From positions 54,604,401 through 54,668,400 of the forward strand of contig OX392527.1 in assembly GCA_947623455.1 (NCBI GenBank): a stretch of DNA of 64,000 nt, given 5' to 3'. The position numbers were made by a program, and so were the translations under genes. Within the stretch, counting starts at the first letter, position 1; every line of letters begins with the position of its first letter. Below the pieces are notes generated by a model. It was not told where the DNA came from and searched no databases. It was given only the letters and a program-made list of their open reading frames with translations. Shown here piece by piece: positions 1 to 10,840 of the stretch. This DNA is from Mimachlamys varia. Its lineage: Eukaryota; Mollusca; Bivalvia; Pectinida; Pectinidae.

Positions 1-230
1 TAGAAGACGTTGTTCAAAGGTTTCGACATTTTTGACCCCTGTGACCTTGAAATTAGGTCAAAGTGATTTTTTTTTCGCAAACTTTGTTCAGCTCCTTCCA
101 AGAAAGCTACCAGCCAAATTCCATGTCACTAGGCCTTTCAGTATTTTAGAAGAAGTCGTTTAAAGGAAAAAGTTGACAGACGGACGGACGCTGCACCATC
201 ACATAAGCTCACTTGGCCCTTCGGGCTGTT
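1..230 (+). repeat. 3' end of a hairpin-ended repeat element
   Basis: The text resembles the degenerate array at 53.9-55.06 kb (phrases such as 'cagccaaat', 'cactaggcctttc', 'agaagtcgttt'). It ends with an acggacggacg motif and a GGCCCTTCGGGC hairpin near 210-225, the terminal signature of the hairpin-ended family described below. It lies in an RBBP6 intron. The left end is outside the window. Confidence 0.5.
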
Positions 231-383
231 CTAGAATGAACCACTTTTTCAGAGACACCCCCCATATATTCTGTATGTAGTTTTATAATATTATCATTTT
301 CATTTGGTACAATACAGTATAACTGTTCAGACTTTATTCTGGAGAGGTAAAGTTTAAATCTGTACTCATCAGGTGGTACTGAC

Positions 384-462
384 CTTGGGCTGATCGTCCG
401 TTGGCCATTGTAGTTCTTTCTCATCCTTGACCGGTGTCGACGTGGTGGGGGTGATAGGTTTA
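384..462 (-). CDS. RBBP6: RBBP6 exon, last one visible (partial gene)
   Basis: Minus-strand exon of 79 nt bounded by a consensus acceptor (pyrimidine tract ending tcttgcag) and a GTCAGT donor. Its phase fits exactly with the exon at 4429-4810: AG from that exon plus T here makes a serine codon. It then reads SKPITPTTSTPVKDEKELQW and PTDDQPK, and ends in phase 0. The sequence is low-complexity, proline/threonine and charged residues, as expected for the disordered region C-terminal to the RING in RBBP6. The assignment rests on splice phase and position rather than on a conserved motif. The gene continues past the left edge. Confidence 0.7.
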
Positions 463-934
463 CTGCAAGACAAACAAATTAACTGAATTGCACAACACAA
501 CACTGCACAGCTAAATCTTAATCAATATTCTAACCTGAGTTATGAGACCACCACTGTAGAACATAGTGGACCCGTCCAGATCAATGTGTGGTAGTCTACT
601 ACAGTTACATAGGGTTGAAACGTTTAGTTCATAATTGGATTGGATTTGCTACAATGAGATTGGTAGCCTGTATTAAAAGTAGATTATAAGTAGCATGTCA
701 GGTTAAATTTGGCAAGGTGTCCAAACATATTTTTTAATTTGAGTAAAATATTCAAATTTGCGTTATATATATATAACATGTAACTGGTCTGGGCCATGAG
801 GAAAGCATTTGTACAAAGATAGAAACAGCCTAGTGGATTTGGAATGCTCTAAAATGTGTCTGTCTCTCATTATCCACATTGAACTCTCAAGACAGGCCTC
901 ATTCTTCTTTCATGTATAATTATCAATTTTCTCA
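463..934. other. intron sequence, nothing recognised
   Basis: AT-rich intronic sequence directly upstream (in gene sense) of the exon at 384-462. No coding signal or repeat signature was recognised, apart from a short TA run near 765-775. Confidence 0.5.
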
Positions 935-1183
935 ATTCCTGGTAGAAAAGATTCCTATTAAACCAATTCCTGGTAGAACAGATTCCTATTAAACCAATTC
1001 CTGGTAGAAAAGATTCCTATTACACCAATTCCTGGTAGAAAAGATTCCTATTAAACCAATTCCTAGTAGAAAAGATTCCTATTAAACCAATTCCTGGTAG
1101 AAAAGATTCCTATTAAACCAATTCCTGGTAGAACAGATTCCTATTAAACCAGTTCCTGGTAGAACAGATTCCTATTAAACCAA
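935..1183. repeat. 31-bp minisatellite, about 8 copies
   Basis: Tandem units of about 31 bp, 'caattcctggtagaaaag' followed by 'attcctattaaac'. Unit variants differ by single bases (aaaag/acag, ggtag/agtag). It lies in the RBBP6 intron between the exons at 384-462 and 4429-4810. Confidence 0.9.
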
Positions 1184-1286
1184 ATTGAAACGGGCTCTTC
1201 ATTCACCCTCCACTTGTTAAACATTAAGTCATTCATATTCAAAGAGTCGTATTTCATACCTTTATCCCTATTTCACCACTACTTAG

Positions 1287-2850
1287 CATGCTTCTCTGCC
1301 CTGTGTCCTTCAAGCTTATTTGTCATGACTAGATATAGACACATACAGCTTCTCTGTCCTGTGTTCTACAAGCTTATTTGCCCTTGACAAGATATAGATA
1401 TATGAAGCTTCTCTGCCGTGTGTCCTACAAATTTATTTGCCCTTGACTAAATATAGACATATACAGCCTCTCTGCCCTGTGTCCTACAAGCTTATTTGCC
1501 CTTGACAAGATATAGATATATGAAGCCTCTCTGCCTTGTGTCCTACAAACTTATTTGCCCTTGACTAGATATAGACATATTCAGCTTCTCTGCCCTGTGT
1601 CCTACAAACTTATTTGCCCTTGACAAGATATAGATATATGAAGCCTCTCTGCCTTGTGTCCTACAAACTTATTTGCCCTTGACTAGATATAGACATATTC
1701 AGCTTCTCTGCCCTGTGTCCTACAAACTTATTTGCCCTTGACTAAATATAGACATATACAGCTTCTCTGCCCTGTGTCCTACAAACTTATTTGCCCTTGA
1801 CAAGATATAGATCTATGAAGCCTCTCTGCCTTGTGTCCTACAAACTTATTTGCCCTTGACTAGATATAGACATATTCAGCTTCTCTGCCCTTTGTCCTAC
1901 AAACTTATTTGCCCTTGACTAGATATATACATTCAACCTCTCTGCCTTGTGTCCTACAAACTTATTTGCCCTTGACTAGATATAGATATATGAAGCTTCT
2001 GTGCCCTGTGTCCTACAAACTTATTTGCCCTTGACAAGATATAGATATATGAAGCTTCTCTGCCCTGTGTCCTACAAACTTATTTGCCCTTGACAAGATA
2101 TAGATATATGAAGCCTCTCTGCCTTGTGTCCTACAAACTTATTTGCCCTTGACTAGATATAGACATATTCAGCTTCTCTGCCCTGTGTCCTACAAACTTA
2201 TTTGCCCTTGACTAGATATATACATTCAGCCTCTCTGCCTTGTGTCCTACAAACTTATTTGCCCTTGACTAGATATAGACATATTCAGCTTCTCTGTCCT
2301 GTGTCCTACAAACTTATTTGCCCTTGACTAGATATATACATTCAGCCTCTCTGCCTTGTGTTCTACAAACTTATTTGCCCTTGACTAGATATAGACATAT
2401 TCAGCTTCTCTGTCCTGTGTCCTACAAACTTATTTGCCCTTGACTAGATATAGACATATTCAGCTTCTCTGCCCTGTGTCCTACAAACTTATTTGCCCTT
2501 GACTAGATATAGTCAGACACATACAGCTTCTCTGCCCTGTGTCCTACAAACTTATTTGCCCTTGACTAGATATATATATATATACAGCTTCTCTGTCCTG
2601 TGTCCTACAAACTTATTTGCCTTGACTAGATCTAGACACATACAGCTTCTCTGCCCTGTGTCTTACAAACTTATTTGCCTTGATTAAATATAGACATATA
2701 CAGCTTCCCCGCCCTGTGTCCTACAAACTTATTTGCCTTGACTAAATATAGACATATACAGCTTCTTTGCCTTGTGTCTTACATGCTTAATTGCTCATGA
2801 CTAGATATATACATACAGCTTCCCTGCCCTGTATGTGACCTAAAAGCTAG
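1287..2850. repeat. 59-60-bp minisatellite, about 26 copies
   Basis: Tandem units built on 'cttctctgccctgtgtcc', 'tacaaacttatttgccc' and 'ttgactagatatagacat'. Subtypes alternate: gactag versus gacaag, atattcagcttc versus atatgaagcctc, and a shortened 'tatatacattcagcctc' form. The alternation is partly regular, suggesting dimer-based expansion. Units decay towards 2850. Plus-strand reading frames through it are repeat artefacts. Confidence 0.9.
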
Positions 2851-2864
2851 GTTTAGACACATAC

Positions 2865-4340
2865 CGAAATTTCTCGCTAGTGCACACTTTTTTAGGGCAA
2901 ATCGAAAGTGTCAAGAAGCTTAAGGGGGGGGGGGCGCACTATACGCAAGAACAAGCAAAAATCTTGACTTGGTCGCGATCATGACGTTATTTTTTCGGAG
3001 ATTTTCAGAATGACTTGAAATATCCTCGCGGTAATTAACAGTTGATATTTTGTTAAATAATTCCTGATTTGCATTATCTTTTTACCACCAAGAAAACGAT
3101 AGGATCTGATAAATAAACTCAAGGAAAGTAGCCTGAACGTTCAGGTCGAGATTGTATTGACGCTACATTATCACAGGGCATATGGTGAAATATACTGAAG
3201 AATTAGATCGCTGTTAGCACTCTGGTGTTAAAAATGCCTTTCTTGTGTAAAATCATACTGGACAATTCAATCCTGCCGGTAGAAATGTGTCAAGAACGAC
3301 ATAGGAGGTTCACCGGTTTGTGTATTGCAAAGAGTGAAGGTCGCATAATATTGATACCCGGCAGTAACCAACAGAGTCGAAAACAAGCGAGTTGAACCGG
3401 TAACAATAAAAGTTAAGAGTTTGGAAAATAACCATTTGGGGACTCAAAACAGTCCAATACATATCCATATTTTCTTTTCAGAGAAAAATGCTGAAATCAC
3501 AAAGGGTTTGTGTTTTTTATGTCGCAAAAGTACACTGCTGACTCTATCGATGTCTAGACGCACAGAGACTCCCAAATTGTTTATTTTATAGAAAACCTGG
3601 AAGATTAAGTCTTATGTAAGATTTAATTGTATAATTTATGTATGATATTGCCGTGAAAACATTGTTTATTTCAATTATCTGTATTAGGCCTGTGCCTTCG
3701 CTGGTGTCAATCAATGTCAAGCCTAATTAACATGGCATCGTGTTATGTTTTCAAAGTTTCCTATTCAAAGGTCTTTGTTTAATTAACTTTAAAGGCCCAA
3801 TATACGTAACTTCAAGAAATTTTTCGTGATTCTGAAAAATTCTGAAAAAAAAAATCCAGTTGATAACCATGCAAAAATAAGACTAAAACGAAGTAAACCT
3901 GAAGGGTAACTTACAAGGAACTCTTAACAGAAAAATCCAAAAGATTGAAAATAATTCATGTGGGGCCCACTTCAACAACAAGCCGAAGTTAGAAGACAGT
4001 TCAAAATGGACACGTGTTTACAAACAACGAGTTTCAACTGCCGCTGTGCCGGTAACCGTGTAGGAATTCATCTTGAATATTGCTGAAATCAGTTAATCTT
4101 AACAAAATATATAAATATAAAAAGTTATTAGGCTTGATTTTTGCTTCAAGTTTTGCTGAAAGTTACATTATTGGGCCTTTAAATGGCGACTTACCTGGTT
4201 GGTGCCGTCATTCCGGCTTGACGTTTTTTCAAAAAATATTTTTTCATTTTTTTTTCAAGATTTTTTTTTTTCATTTTTGGACCCTAAAACATACCTGCGC
4301 ACTATACGCGAGTGCGCACTATATGCGAGAAATTACGGCA
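2865..4340 (+). mobile_element. TIR element A (ends CCGWAATTTCTCGC)
   Basis: The left end reads ccgaaatttctcgctagtgc and the right end gcgagaaattacgg, so the termini are inverted repeats. Inside both ends are GTGCGCACTATACGC-type repeats. No transposase was seen, so it is non-autonomous. An inverted, interrupted copy lies at 13.59-19.46 kb and a terminal fragment at 9518-9537. A MITE (3789-4182) is nested in it. A run of G lies at about 2924-2934. Confidence 0.65.
3789..4182 (-). mobile_element. ~395-bp MITE (TTAAAGGCCCAATATACG), copy 1
   Basis: The ends are ttaaaggcccaatatacgta and, inverted, ttgggcctttaa. The same element, about 395 bp, recurs at 40020-40415 and 58606-59000. This copy is in the opposite orientation to those two. 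The ends sit in TTTAA(A) contexts, compatible with a TTAA-like target, but the target duplication cannot be separated from the terminal repeat. Confidence 0.7.
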
Positions 4341-4428
4341 CAAACTCAAGTTCAGAAAGGTGACCTTAAATCATAGCACACCCTTGAGCCAGTAAGCAGG
4401 GCTTTGTGTAAGAGGTATGTAAACTCAC

Positions 4429-4810
4429 CTGGCATTTTGTGAAGCCTCTGGTAAGGTTTTCACTGTGATACGGGGAGTGGGGTCTGTGTAACGGGGAGGA
4501 GGGGGAGGTGGAGGGGAATCCATCCTTGACCTTGCTTTGTTGGCCTTTTGTTCCTCCTGTTGCTTCTTCTGTAGCTCACGTTGCTTCTGCTGTTCTTTCA
4601 TATGATGTTCTCGTTGCTGTTGTTGTTTCAACTGCTCCATCTTAGCCTCCATGTGTCTCCTCTTAACAGTTGTGTACCCCGTCTCGTTGAGAAAGTTGGT
4701 GACCGCCGTCCGTAGGAACTTGTTGGCGATGAGTTTATCTGGTGAGGAGTCCATCTCATTGCAGGAAGGACAGCAATGGTTATCATCCTCCAACAGGGCG
4801 TCACGGATAC
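4429..4810 (-). CDS. RBBP6: RBBP6 exon: second half of RING/U-box plus Q-rich coil
   Basis: Minus-strand exon of 382 nt. The acceptor is ctttttcag at 4811-4819 and the donor GTGAGT at 4423-4428. The first two bases GT complete the split cysteine codon begun in the exon at 19874-20043, giving ...CDEC-IRDALLEDDNHCCPSC. The CPSC pair completes the zinc ligands of the RING/U-box, and SPDKLIANKFLRTAVTNF followed by NETGYT is the highly conserved RBBP6 segment. After that come a Q/K/E-rich, probably coiled-coil stretch (MEQLKQQQQREHHMKEQQKQ) and a run of eight prolines. The RING would recruit an E2 enzyme for ubiquitin transfer. The exon's first 19 nt are copied in the adjacent minisatellite. Confidence 0.93.
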
Positions 4811-6243
4811 CTGAAAAAGAAAATACATCACAGCTATCAATCTAACAGGGCGTCATGGATACCCGACAAAGAAAATACAACACAGCTAGCTATCAATCTA
4901 ACAGGGCGCCATGGATACCCGACAAAGAAAATACAACACAGCTAGCTATCAATCTAACAGGGCGTCACAGATACCTGAAAAAGAAAATACAACACAGCTA
5001 GCTATCAATCTAACAGGGCGTCACAGATACCTGAAAAAGAAAATACAACACAGCTAGCTATCAATCTAACAGGGCGCCATGGATACCCGACAAAGAAAAT
5101 ACAACACAGCTATCTATCAATCTAACAGGGCGCCACGGATACCTAAAAAAGAAAATACAACACAGCTAGCTATCAATCTAACAGGGCGCCACGGATACCT
5201 AAAAAAGAAAATACAACACAGCTAGCTATCAATCTAACAGGGCGCCATGGATACCTAAAAAAGAAAATACAACACAGCTAGCTATTAATCTAACAGGGCG
5301 TCATGGATACCTAAAAAAGAAAATACAACACAGCTATTAATCTAACAGGGCGCCATGGATACCTGACAAAGAAAAATACAACACAGCTAGCTATTAATCT
5401 AACAGGGCGCCATGGATACCTAAAAAAGAAAATACAACACAGCTATTAATCTAACAGGGCGCCATGGATACCTAAAAAAGAAAATACAACACAGCTATCA
5501 ATCTAACAGGGCGCCATGGATACCTAAAAAAGAAAATACAACACAGCTATTAATCTAACAGGGCGCCATGGATACCTGAAAAAGAAAATACAACACAGCT
5601 ATTAATCTAACAGGGCGTCACGGTTACCTGACAAAGATAACGCAACACAGCTAGCTATCAATCTAACAGGGCGCCATGGATACCTAAAAAAGAAAATACA
5701 ACACAGCTAGCTATCAATCTAACAGGGCGTCACAGATACCTGAAAAAGAAAATACAACACAGCTAGCTATCAATCTAACAGGGCGTCACAGATACCTGAA
5801 AAAGAAAATACAACACAGCTAGCTATCAATCTAACAGGGCGTCACAGATACCTGAAAAAGAAAATACAACACAGCTAGCTATCAATCTAACAGGGCGCCA
5901 TGGATACCCGACAAAGAAAATACAACACAGCTAGCTATCAATCTAACAGGGCGCCACGGATACCTAAAAAAGAAAATACAACACAGCTAGCTATCAATCT
6001 AACAGGGCGCCACGGATACCTAAAAAAGAAAATACAACACAGCTAGCTATCAATCTAACAGGGCACCATGGATACCTAAAAAAGAAAATACAACACAGCT
6101 AGCTATTAATCTAACAGGGCGCCATGGATACCTAAAAAAGAAAATACAACACAGCTATTAATCTAACAGGGCGCCATGGATACCTGACAAAGAAAAATAC
6201 AACACAGCTAGCTATTAATCTAACAGGGCGCCATGGATACCTA
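4792..6243. repeat. Splice-site minisatellite, block 1 (about 27 units)
   Basis: Tandem units of 52 or 56 bp; the 4-bp difference is an optional agct in 'cagctagctatc'. Read on the minus strand, each unit has a pyrimidine-rich tract, mostly AG, then 19 nt equal or nearly equal to the start of the RBBP6 RING exon. The first unit overlaps the real exon boundary (4792-4810). Variants next to the AG are tgaaaaag, taaaaaag, tgacaaag (AG kept) and cgacaaag (AG lost). It is split from blocks 2 and 3 by transposons. Confidence 0.95.
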
Positions 6244-8767
6244 AACAAGAGGCCCAAGGGCCTTAACGGTCATCTGACTACCAATTGTGATACCATTATG
6301 GAATTAGTTTAAACAATATTTTATTTCCATCAGTGTACATGTATATTACATATATAGAAATTATACAAATAGTGAGGATTGGAAAACAAGCTAATAGCTT
6401 ATATAAATTCCTCTCCTCTAGGAATTAGTAATACAATCATGTAACAATATGCCACACAAATGTGGTTTTCAAGATGGTGATGATCATGGATTTCTTCGGA
6501 ACAGTGCGAAAATAACATTTGGTCAGAATCATTTTAGGCAAGTTTCAGATCATGGAAAGTGTTAGATGTGGATGCAAAATGGGGGCTGTTGCAGCCATCT
6601 TGGATCTCTGACTGGAGAAATAACAACATTTGGTTGGGACTATCTGGGGATCATTTTTCTATGAAAAGTTTTAAATGTGTATTCAAAATGGGGGCTGTGG
6701 CAGCCATCTTGGATGTCTGACGGACCCGATAAATAACATTTGGTTGGGACTATCTGAGGATAATTTTTGCAAGGTTCAGCTCAATGTCACTTGTAGAACT
6801 TGAGAAGTTCAAAATGACATATGTGGCGGCCATCTTAGATTTGTGACAATGGGCGAGTTCGATTGCCGACTATAGTTACTGTAGTCTACTAGAGTTCAAC
6901 CGAACACACTTTAGTTATAATGTACTGCGCATGTGTACAGAAAGAAGGAGTTGAACTTGAGAAGAAGTTTAAAATGTGAAAAGTTTACGGACGGCAATTT
7001 TGTTTTTCAAGATGGCGAATCTGGCGGCCATCTTGGATTTTGGACCAACCCGAAATGTAACAACACTTGGTCAGGACCATCTCAGGATCATTTTAGCCAA
7101 TTTTCAGCTTAATCCCAGTGGTAGAACTTGATAAGAAGTTGGAAACGTGTTTTTCAAGATTGCGGCTCTGGCAGCCATCTTGGATTTCGGACCGACCCAA
7201 AAAGTAACAATACTTGATCAGGACCATCTCAGGATCATGTCAGCCAAGTTTCAGCTTAATCACACAGGTAGAACTTGAGAAGAAGTTGAAAATGTGTTTT
7301 TCAAGATGGCGGCTCTGGCGGCCTTCTTGGATTTCGGACCGACCCGAAAAATAACAACACTTGGTCAGGACAATCTCAGAATCACTTCAGCCAAGTTTTA
7401 GCTTAATCCCACAGGTAGAACTTGAGAAGAAGTTGGAAATGTGTTTTGTAAGATGGCGGCCATGGCGGCCATCTTGGATTTCGAACCGACCGAAAAGTAA
7501 CAACTCATGGTCAGGACCATCTCAGGATAATTTCAGCCAAGTTTCAGCTTAATCCCAGGTGAAACTTGAGAGAAATTTGGAAATGTGTTTTTCAAGATGG
7601 CGGCTCTGGCGGCCATCTTGGATTTTGGACCAACCCAAAAAATAACAACACTTGGTCAGGACCATCTCAGGATCATTTCAGCCAAGTTTCATCTTAATCC
7701 CACTGGTAGAACTTGAGAAGAAGTTGAAAATGTGTTTTTCAAGATGGCGGCTCTGGCGGCCATCTTGGATTTCGGACCGACCCGAAAAATAACAACACTT
7801 GATCAGGACTATCTCAGGATCATTTCAGCCAAGTTTCAGCTTGATCCCAGTGGTAGAACTTAAGAAGAAGTTTAAAATAGGTGTTGTTCAGGAAAACAGT
7901 GATTGCGCTATCATGTCACAAAATGGCCGCCATGGCACAAATGTCGAGAGTTTTTCGGACCCGAAAAATAACAACATTTTATGGGCTGCCCTTCCTGAAC
8001 ATCCCTACCAATTTTCAGCTCACAGGTACCAGTGGAACTGTAGAAGAAGTTTAATATGTGTTTTTCAAGATGTCGACTATGGCGGCCATCTTGGATTTCG
8101 GACCGACCCGAAAAATAACAACACTTGGTCAGGACCATCTCAGGATCATTTCAGCTAAGTTTCATCTTAATCCCACTGGTAGAACTTGAGAAGAAGTTGA
8201 AAATGTGTTTTTCAAGATGGCGGCTCTGGCGGCCATCTTGGATTTCGGACCGACTCGAAAAATAACAACACTTGGTCAGGACTATCTCAGGATCATTTCA
8301 GCCAAGTTTCAGCTTAATCCCAGTGGTAGAACTTAAGAAGAAGTTTAAAATAGGTGTTGTTCAGGAAAACAGTGATTGCGCAATCATGTCACAAAATGGC
8401 CGCCATGGCACAAATGTCGAGAGTTTTTCGGACCCGAAAAATAACAACATTTTATGGGCTGCCCTTCCTGAACATCCCTACCAATTTTCAGCTCACAGGT
8501 ACCAGTGGAACTGTAGAAGAAGTTTAATATGTGTTTTTCAAGATGTCGGCTATGGCGGCCATCTTGGATTTCGGACCGACCCGAAAAATAACAACACTTG
8601 GTCAGGACCATCTCAGGATCATTTCAGCTAAGTTTCAGCTTATTCCCATTGGTAGAACTTGAGAAGAAGTTTGAAATGTGAGAAGTTTACGGACGGCGCA
8701 CGGCGGACGACGACGGACGAAGCACGGTAACTATAGGTCATCTTGACCCTTTGGGTCAGATGACCTA
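6244..8767 (+). mobile_element. Hairpin-ended element with 146-bp internal repeats
   Basis: Inserted inside the splice-site minisatellite. It begins CAAGAGGCCCAAGGGCC and ends with a hairpin (ggtcatct, tgaccc-ttt-gggtca, gatgacc) followed by taa. Internal units of about 146 bp carry 'ggaccatctcaggatcattt' and 'ggcggccatcttggattt'. A larger block is duplicated with a period of about 473 bp (7.8-8.2 and 8.27-8.6 kb), giving two near-identical 119-codon frames that are not genes. A gtttacggacggc motif precedes the hairpin. No transposase is visible. Structure suggests a non-autonomous Helentron-like or bivalve pearl-like element; this is inference. Confidence 0.7.
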
Positions 8768-9193
8768 AAAAGAAAATACAACACAGCTATTAATCTAACA
8801 GGGCGCCATGGATACCTAAAAAAGAAAATACAACACAGCTATCAATCTAACAGGGCGCCATGGATACCTAAAAAAGAAAATACAACACAGCTATTAATCT
8901 AACAGGGCGCCATGGATACCTGAAAAAGAAAATACAACACAGCTATTAATCTAACAGGGCGTCACGGTTACCTGACAAAGATAACGCAACACAGCTAGCT
9001 ATCAATCTAACAGGGCGCCATGGATACCTAAAAAAGAAAATACAACACAGCTAGCTATCAATCTAACAGGGTGCCATCGGAAACCTGAAAAAGAAAATAC
9101 AACACAGCTAGCTATCAATCTAACAGGGCGCCATGGATACCCGACAAAGATAACGCAACACAGCTATCAATCTAACAGGGCGTCCCGGATACC
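8768..9193. repeat. Splice-site minisatellite, block 2 (about 8 units)
   Basis: Continuation of the 52/56-bp array after the transposon insertion, with the same unit variants, including 'aaagataacgcaacac' subtypes. It ends at 'cggatacc' before unrelated sequence. Confidence 0.9.
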
Positions 9194-9537
9194 ATAATTA
9201 CCACCACCACTCCTGATTTTTTACAACATACTTTGTTGAAAAGCTAATAGTATTAACTAGATTATCCATATCGATAGCACTTTGGAGTTTGTCGACTATA
9301 CCACCACCCCTTACGGTGTCTGGAGGTCCATCGCATGATCCTACAGCAGAGTCGAGTATCCTCCAGCCTTTTTATTTTACACATGAGCCTTAAGCACGCA
9401 CTGTTTTGTTTGGTAAAACACAACATCCATCCTATGTCTCCATGGATAGCATGGTTAGATGACTGTATATTTTCCAACTGCTAAATAAAACCTACACGCT
9501 TTATTTTGAATAGAATTACCGTAATTTCTCGCATATA
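9194..9537. other. unassigned sequence plus end of element A
   Basis: About 320 bp with no recognised coding signal, ending in accgtaatttctcgcata, the terminus of TIR element A. A pogo-like element then begins within the TATA. The whole segment appears inserted in the minisatellite, which resumes at 10841. Confidence 0.4.
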
Positions 9538-10838
9538 CAGTAGACTCCGCTTAATATCACTTCTCATTTGTCCGGGGAAAACATGATATTAACCGGAACA
9601 TGATATTAAAAGAAAACGTATTTTCTGACATTTTTCAGCCCTCAAAACCGGAAGTGGACTTGGTTAAATGTCGCAGTGCTGTGACTCAACAGAGAAGATT
9701 GTTGAATAAAGATATTTTATCACTAACAATGTTTTTCACTCCAGTGACAGTATATTCTTTGGTTTTATTCTGGAATGCACTTATTTTCATATATATATTG
9801 TTCGTATGTAATATTATCAGTAGGCTAGCTTCACACGAAACGTACTACGATTGTTTACGGCAGTATGCCTACTGTAGTGAAGTAGGCATACAAGTGACTG
9901 GTATTCTGCATCAAATTCGTGTTTTAAAATCATGACACTCTGTAAATATTTACCGTTATCTTGATATGTATACTGGTTTTTCGCTTGTGAAATCTGTTGT
10001 TTGTTTAATTTCTTTAGATATTCGCTGCAAGTGCGACATCGTTTTCACAGAGTTTGTCTACCGCGAAATTAACTTTTACCTTTGAAACATGACGTTTCAT
10101 TGGATGACCTCCATGCAAATAAAGCAACCACACGATAATATTTAGTCTCTGCACTTAGGCCTATTCACCAGCCGGCCTAGAATCACGGCATGTCGGCGTC
10201 GTACTTCGGCTGTTTAAAAATCAAAACAAAGACGATATCTTTGCATTTTACGTGAACATTAGCTTAAATTAATTAATTGGACATCTATTGTTTAAAAGAC
10301 ACTTTTTATTTTAATTTCAATCAATATTTCGTCATGTTTACGGAAGACCATCCACTTGTAAGCCTTCTTCCACGACAACTTGAATTCAATCTTAGACGAG
10401 CTGAAATGAAAAATAGAACTCGTGTTAGGAACACATGGCGTTAGATTTCTAGATAAGATTACAAAAGTATGGGTTCCCTCACCCAAAGGTGTAATCTTTG
10501 CTCCGATAATTGCCAAGTCAATCTATTGTTCGACTAGTACTGCAGTGATCAGGTAGGTGTGAAAAAGACGCAGCTGACCACGGTGTTGTTTACATAGCGA
10601 GTTCAGGTGTGAAACTCGGGTCCCCGGGGCATTTATATGAAATTATTTCTAACATTTACCTGCCATTTTTGTATGACAGTGACCAAAAAAAAGTGATATT
10701 AACTGAAATCCACCTGGAAACAAGTGATATTAAGAGAATGGCATTACATAGATTATATAGCAGGAAAAACGGTGAATGAAGAAAACGTAATAACCGAAAA
10801 GTGATATTAACCGACGTGACATTAAGTGGAGTCTACTG
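9538..10838. mobile_element. pogo/Tigger-like element with TA target duplication
   Basis: Termini are CAGTAGACTCCGCTTAATAT and its inverse attaagtggagtctactg, flanked by TA at 9536-9537 and 10839-10840. Subterminal 'gatattaaccg' motifs repeat at both ends. The TIR style (CAGT...CCnCTTAA) and TA duplication fit the pogo/Tigger branch of Tc1/mariner. It is 1.3 kb with no transposase recognised. Confidence 0.75.
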
Positions 10839-10840
10839 TA

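Noticed and set aside
7799..8631. Two near-identical 119-codon plus-strand frames
   Set aside because: They come from a 473-bp duplication inside a non-coding hairpin-ended element; no domain and no start context.
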